64,000 nucleotides of DNA, taken from Marivita sp. GX14005. Lineage in GTDB: Bacteria; Pseudomonadota; Alphaproteobacteria; Rhodobacterales; Rhodobacteraceae. The stretch spans positions 372,001 through 436,000 of the forward strand of contig NZ_JAMCCQ010000002.1 in the NCBI RefSeq assembly GCF_023370775.1. The letters are read 5' to 3'. Shown here in pieces: positions 62,760 to 64,000 of the stretch. Numbering within the stretch: position 1 is the stretch's first letter; each line of letters opens with the position of its first letter. Under the pieces are notes generated by a model that was not told the DNA's origin, ran no database searches, and saw only the letters and a list, made by a program, of their open reading frames with translations. A program made the position numbers and the translations under genes.

Positions 62760-64000
62760 TCACCCCAACTCCACCAATAAATCCTTCGCGTCGATCTGCC
62801 CGCCCGCTTGCACATGCACCGCCTTGACCACCGCGTCCTTCTCGGCGTGCAGGCCGGTTTCCATCTTCATCGCCTCGATGGTCAGCAGCAGATCGCCGGT
62901 CTTGACCTTCTGGCCTTCGTTCACGGCCACGCTGGCAATGACCCCCGGCATTGGAGCGCCGATATGGTCGGGGTTGGACGGGTTGGCTTTGGGGCGGGCG
63001 GCGGCCGTGGCCTTGATCTTGCGATCGGCGACGCGAATCATGCGGGCCTGACCGTTGAGTTCGAAGAACACCTTGACGTCGCCGTCCTCGTTTGTCTCGC
63101 CTACCGTTTGTAGCTGAATCTCCAGCGTTTTTCCGGGGTCGATCTCGACGCTGATTTCCTCGCCCGGTTGCATGCCGTAGAAGAAGGTCCGTGTCGGCAG
63201 GGTGCGGACCGGGCCATAGGTGCGATGGCGGCCCATGTAATCGAGGAACACCTTGGGATACATGAGGTATCCATTGAGGTCCTCGTCATCGATCTGCCGC
63301 CCCTCAAGCTCGGTTTTCAGCTTCTCGCGTTCCGCGTCGATATCGATAGGGTTGGCATGTTTGCCGGGGCGGTCGGTGAAAGCGGTTTCCCCCTTGAGCA
63401 CTTTCTTCTGCAGTTTCTCGGGCCATCCGCCCGGCGGCTGACCGAGATTGCCGCGCATCATGTCGATCACGCTGTCGGGAAAGCTGACATCGACGGCGGG
63501 GTCTTCGACCTCGGCGCGGGTCAGGCCCTGTGAGACCATCATCAGCGCCATGTCGCCGACGACTTTCGAGGACGGCGTGACCTTGACGATATCGCCGAAC
63601 ATGCGGTTCACGTCCGCATAGGTCTGCGCGACCTCGTGCCAGCGCTCCTCGAGTCCCATGGAACGCGCTTGCGCCTTGAGGTTGGTGAACTGCCCGCCGG
63701 GCATCTCGTGAAGGTAGACTTCGGAGGCAGGCGCTTGCTGGCCGCTCTCGAACGCCGCGTATTGGCCGCGCACGGCTTCCCAGTAATTGCTGATCTCGCG
63801 TATGGCCGAGATATCGAGCCCGGTCGCGCGATCCGTATGCTCCAGCACCTCGACGACCGATCCCAGTGTCGGTTGCGACGTGTTGCCCGACAGCGCATCC
63901 ATCGCCGCATCGACCGCATCGACGCCAGCGGCGGAGGCCGCCATGATCGTGGCGATCCCCGCGCCGGACGTGTCGTGCGTGTGGAAATGCACCGACAAGC
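62760..64000 (-). CDS. pyc: Pyruvate carboxylase, C-terminal part (partial)
   Basis: The final ~413 residues of a biotin-dependent carboxylase making oxaloacetate from pyruvate; the gene continues past the right edge. The carboxyltransferase part is visible from HFHTHDTSGAGIATIMAASA. The allosteric/PC-specific region follows (GEEISVEIDPGKTLEIQLQ). The C-terminal biotin carrier domain has EAMKMET, whose central lysine (the first K) is the biotinylation site. The downstream PC-type arrangement distinguishes it from acetyl-CoA and propionyl-CoA carboxylases. Confidence 0.95.
   Translation of the reverse strand, partial: LSVHFHTHDTSGAGIATIMAASAAGVDAVDAAMDALSGNTSQPTLGSVVEVLEHTDRATGLDISAIREISNYWEAVRGQYAAFESGQQAPASEVYLHEMPGGQFTNLKAQARSMGLEERWHEVAQTYADVNRMFGDIVKVTPSSKVVGDMALMMVSQGLTRAEVEDPAVDVSFPDSVIDMMRGNLGQPPGGWPEKLQKKVLKGETAFTDRPGKHANPIDIDAEREKLKTELEGRQIDDEDLNGYLMYPKVFLDYMGRHRTYGPVRTLPTRTFFYGMQPGEEISVEIDPGKTLEIQLQTVGETNEDGDVKVFFELNGQARMIRVADRKIKATAAARPKANPSNPDHIGAPMPGVIASVAVNEGQKVKTGDLLLTIEAMKMETGLHAEKDAVVKAVHVQAGGQIDAKDLLVELG

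Overview
ORGANISM. The window is a high-G+C alphaproteobacterial chromosome segment, most likely from the Rhodobacterales (Rhodobacteraceae/Roseobacter group). The evidence is the order tuf, tRNA-Trp, secE, nusG, rplKAJL, rpoBC, rpsLG-fusA-tuf, S10-spc-alpha; two near-identical tuf copies; a zinc-type adenylate kinase; an 8-oxoguanine deaminase; a fused FdsB-type subunit; and the his gene arrangement. This is inference from gene content and protein style, not a database match. LAYOUT. 1-139 is the 3' end of the first tuf. 289-364 is tRNA-Trp, followed on the minus strand by an unusual secreted three-repeat protein. 1302-13575 is the secE-nusG-rplKA-rplJL-rpoBC transcription/translation block. 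13714-17383 holds a PQQ-type sugar dehydrogenase, a MATE exporter and a DMT exporter. 17753-22006 is the str operon (rpsL, rpsG, fusA, tuf2). 22143-40765 is the S10-spc-alpha ribosomal supercluster through secY, adk, rpoA and rplQ. It is broken into separate transcription units by a terminator-rich 371-bp gap (rplW/rplB), by two minus-strand genes (rplP/rpmC), and by a metallo-hydrolase plus A+T-rich membrane genes (rpmD/rplO). 40933-45567 is a minus-strand metabolic run: alpha/beta hydrolase, MetE-like protein, 8-oxoguanine deaminase, hisN and an XRE regulator. 45863-56717 holds a quinone oxidoreductase, a BI-1 protein, a secreted protein, orphan FdsB, FtsY, an EamA transporter, a YciB-like protein, an Lrp regulator diverging from a PLP decarboxylase, a DUF2235 protein and a CoA-binding protein. 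56733-60369 is hisE-F-A-H-B on the minus strand, interrupted by a plus-strand DUF2147 gene. 60911-61082 holds two identical tRNA-Gly genes. 61083-62759 is an A+T-rich pocket with one membrane protein. The end is the 3' part of pyruvate carboxylase. HOW IT WORKS TOGETHER. Most of the window is the core machinery for making ribosomes, RNA polymerase and the Sec translocon. Every break in the ribosomal cluster that I could examine closely is matched by a terminator or opposing genes on one side, and most by a recognisable sigma70-like promoter (17-nt spacer, GC-rich discriminator, often TATACGCCC) on the other. So the units appear to have regained separate, probably growth-rate-controlled promoters. 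MOST UNUSUAL SIGNAL. A recurrent pair of perfect or near-perfect dyads lies within 0-6 nt of stop codons (after rplA, rpoB, rpmD, the 8-oxoguanine deaminase gene and a secreted-protein gene). The pairs differ in sequence while keeping base pairing, and the rplA and rpmD pairs share an exact 20+3+18-nt geometry. This suggests a selected RNA or DNA structure that I cannot assign to a named family. No CRISPR array, insertion sequence, prophage or rRNA gene was seen.
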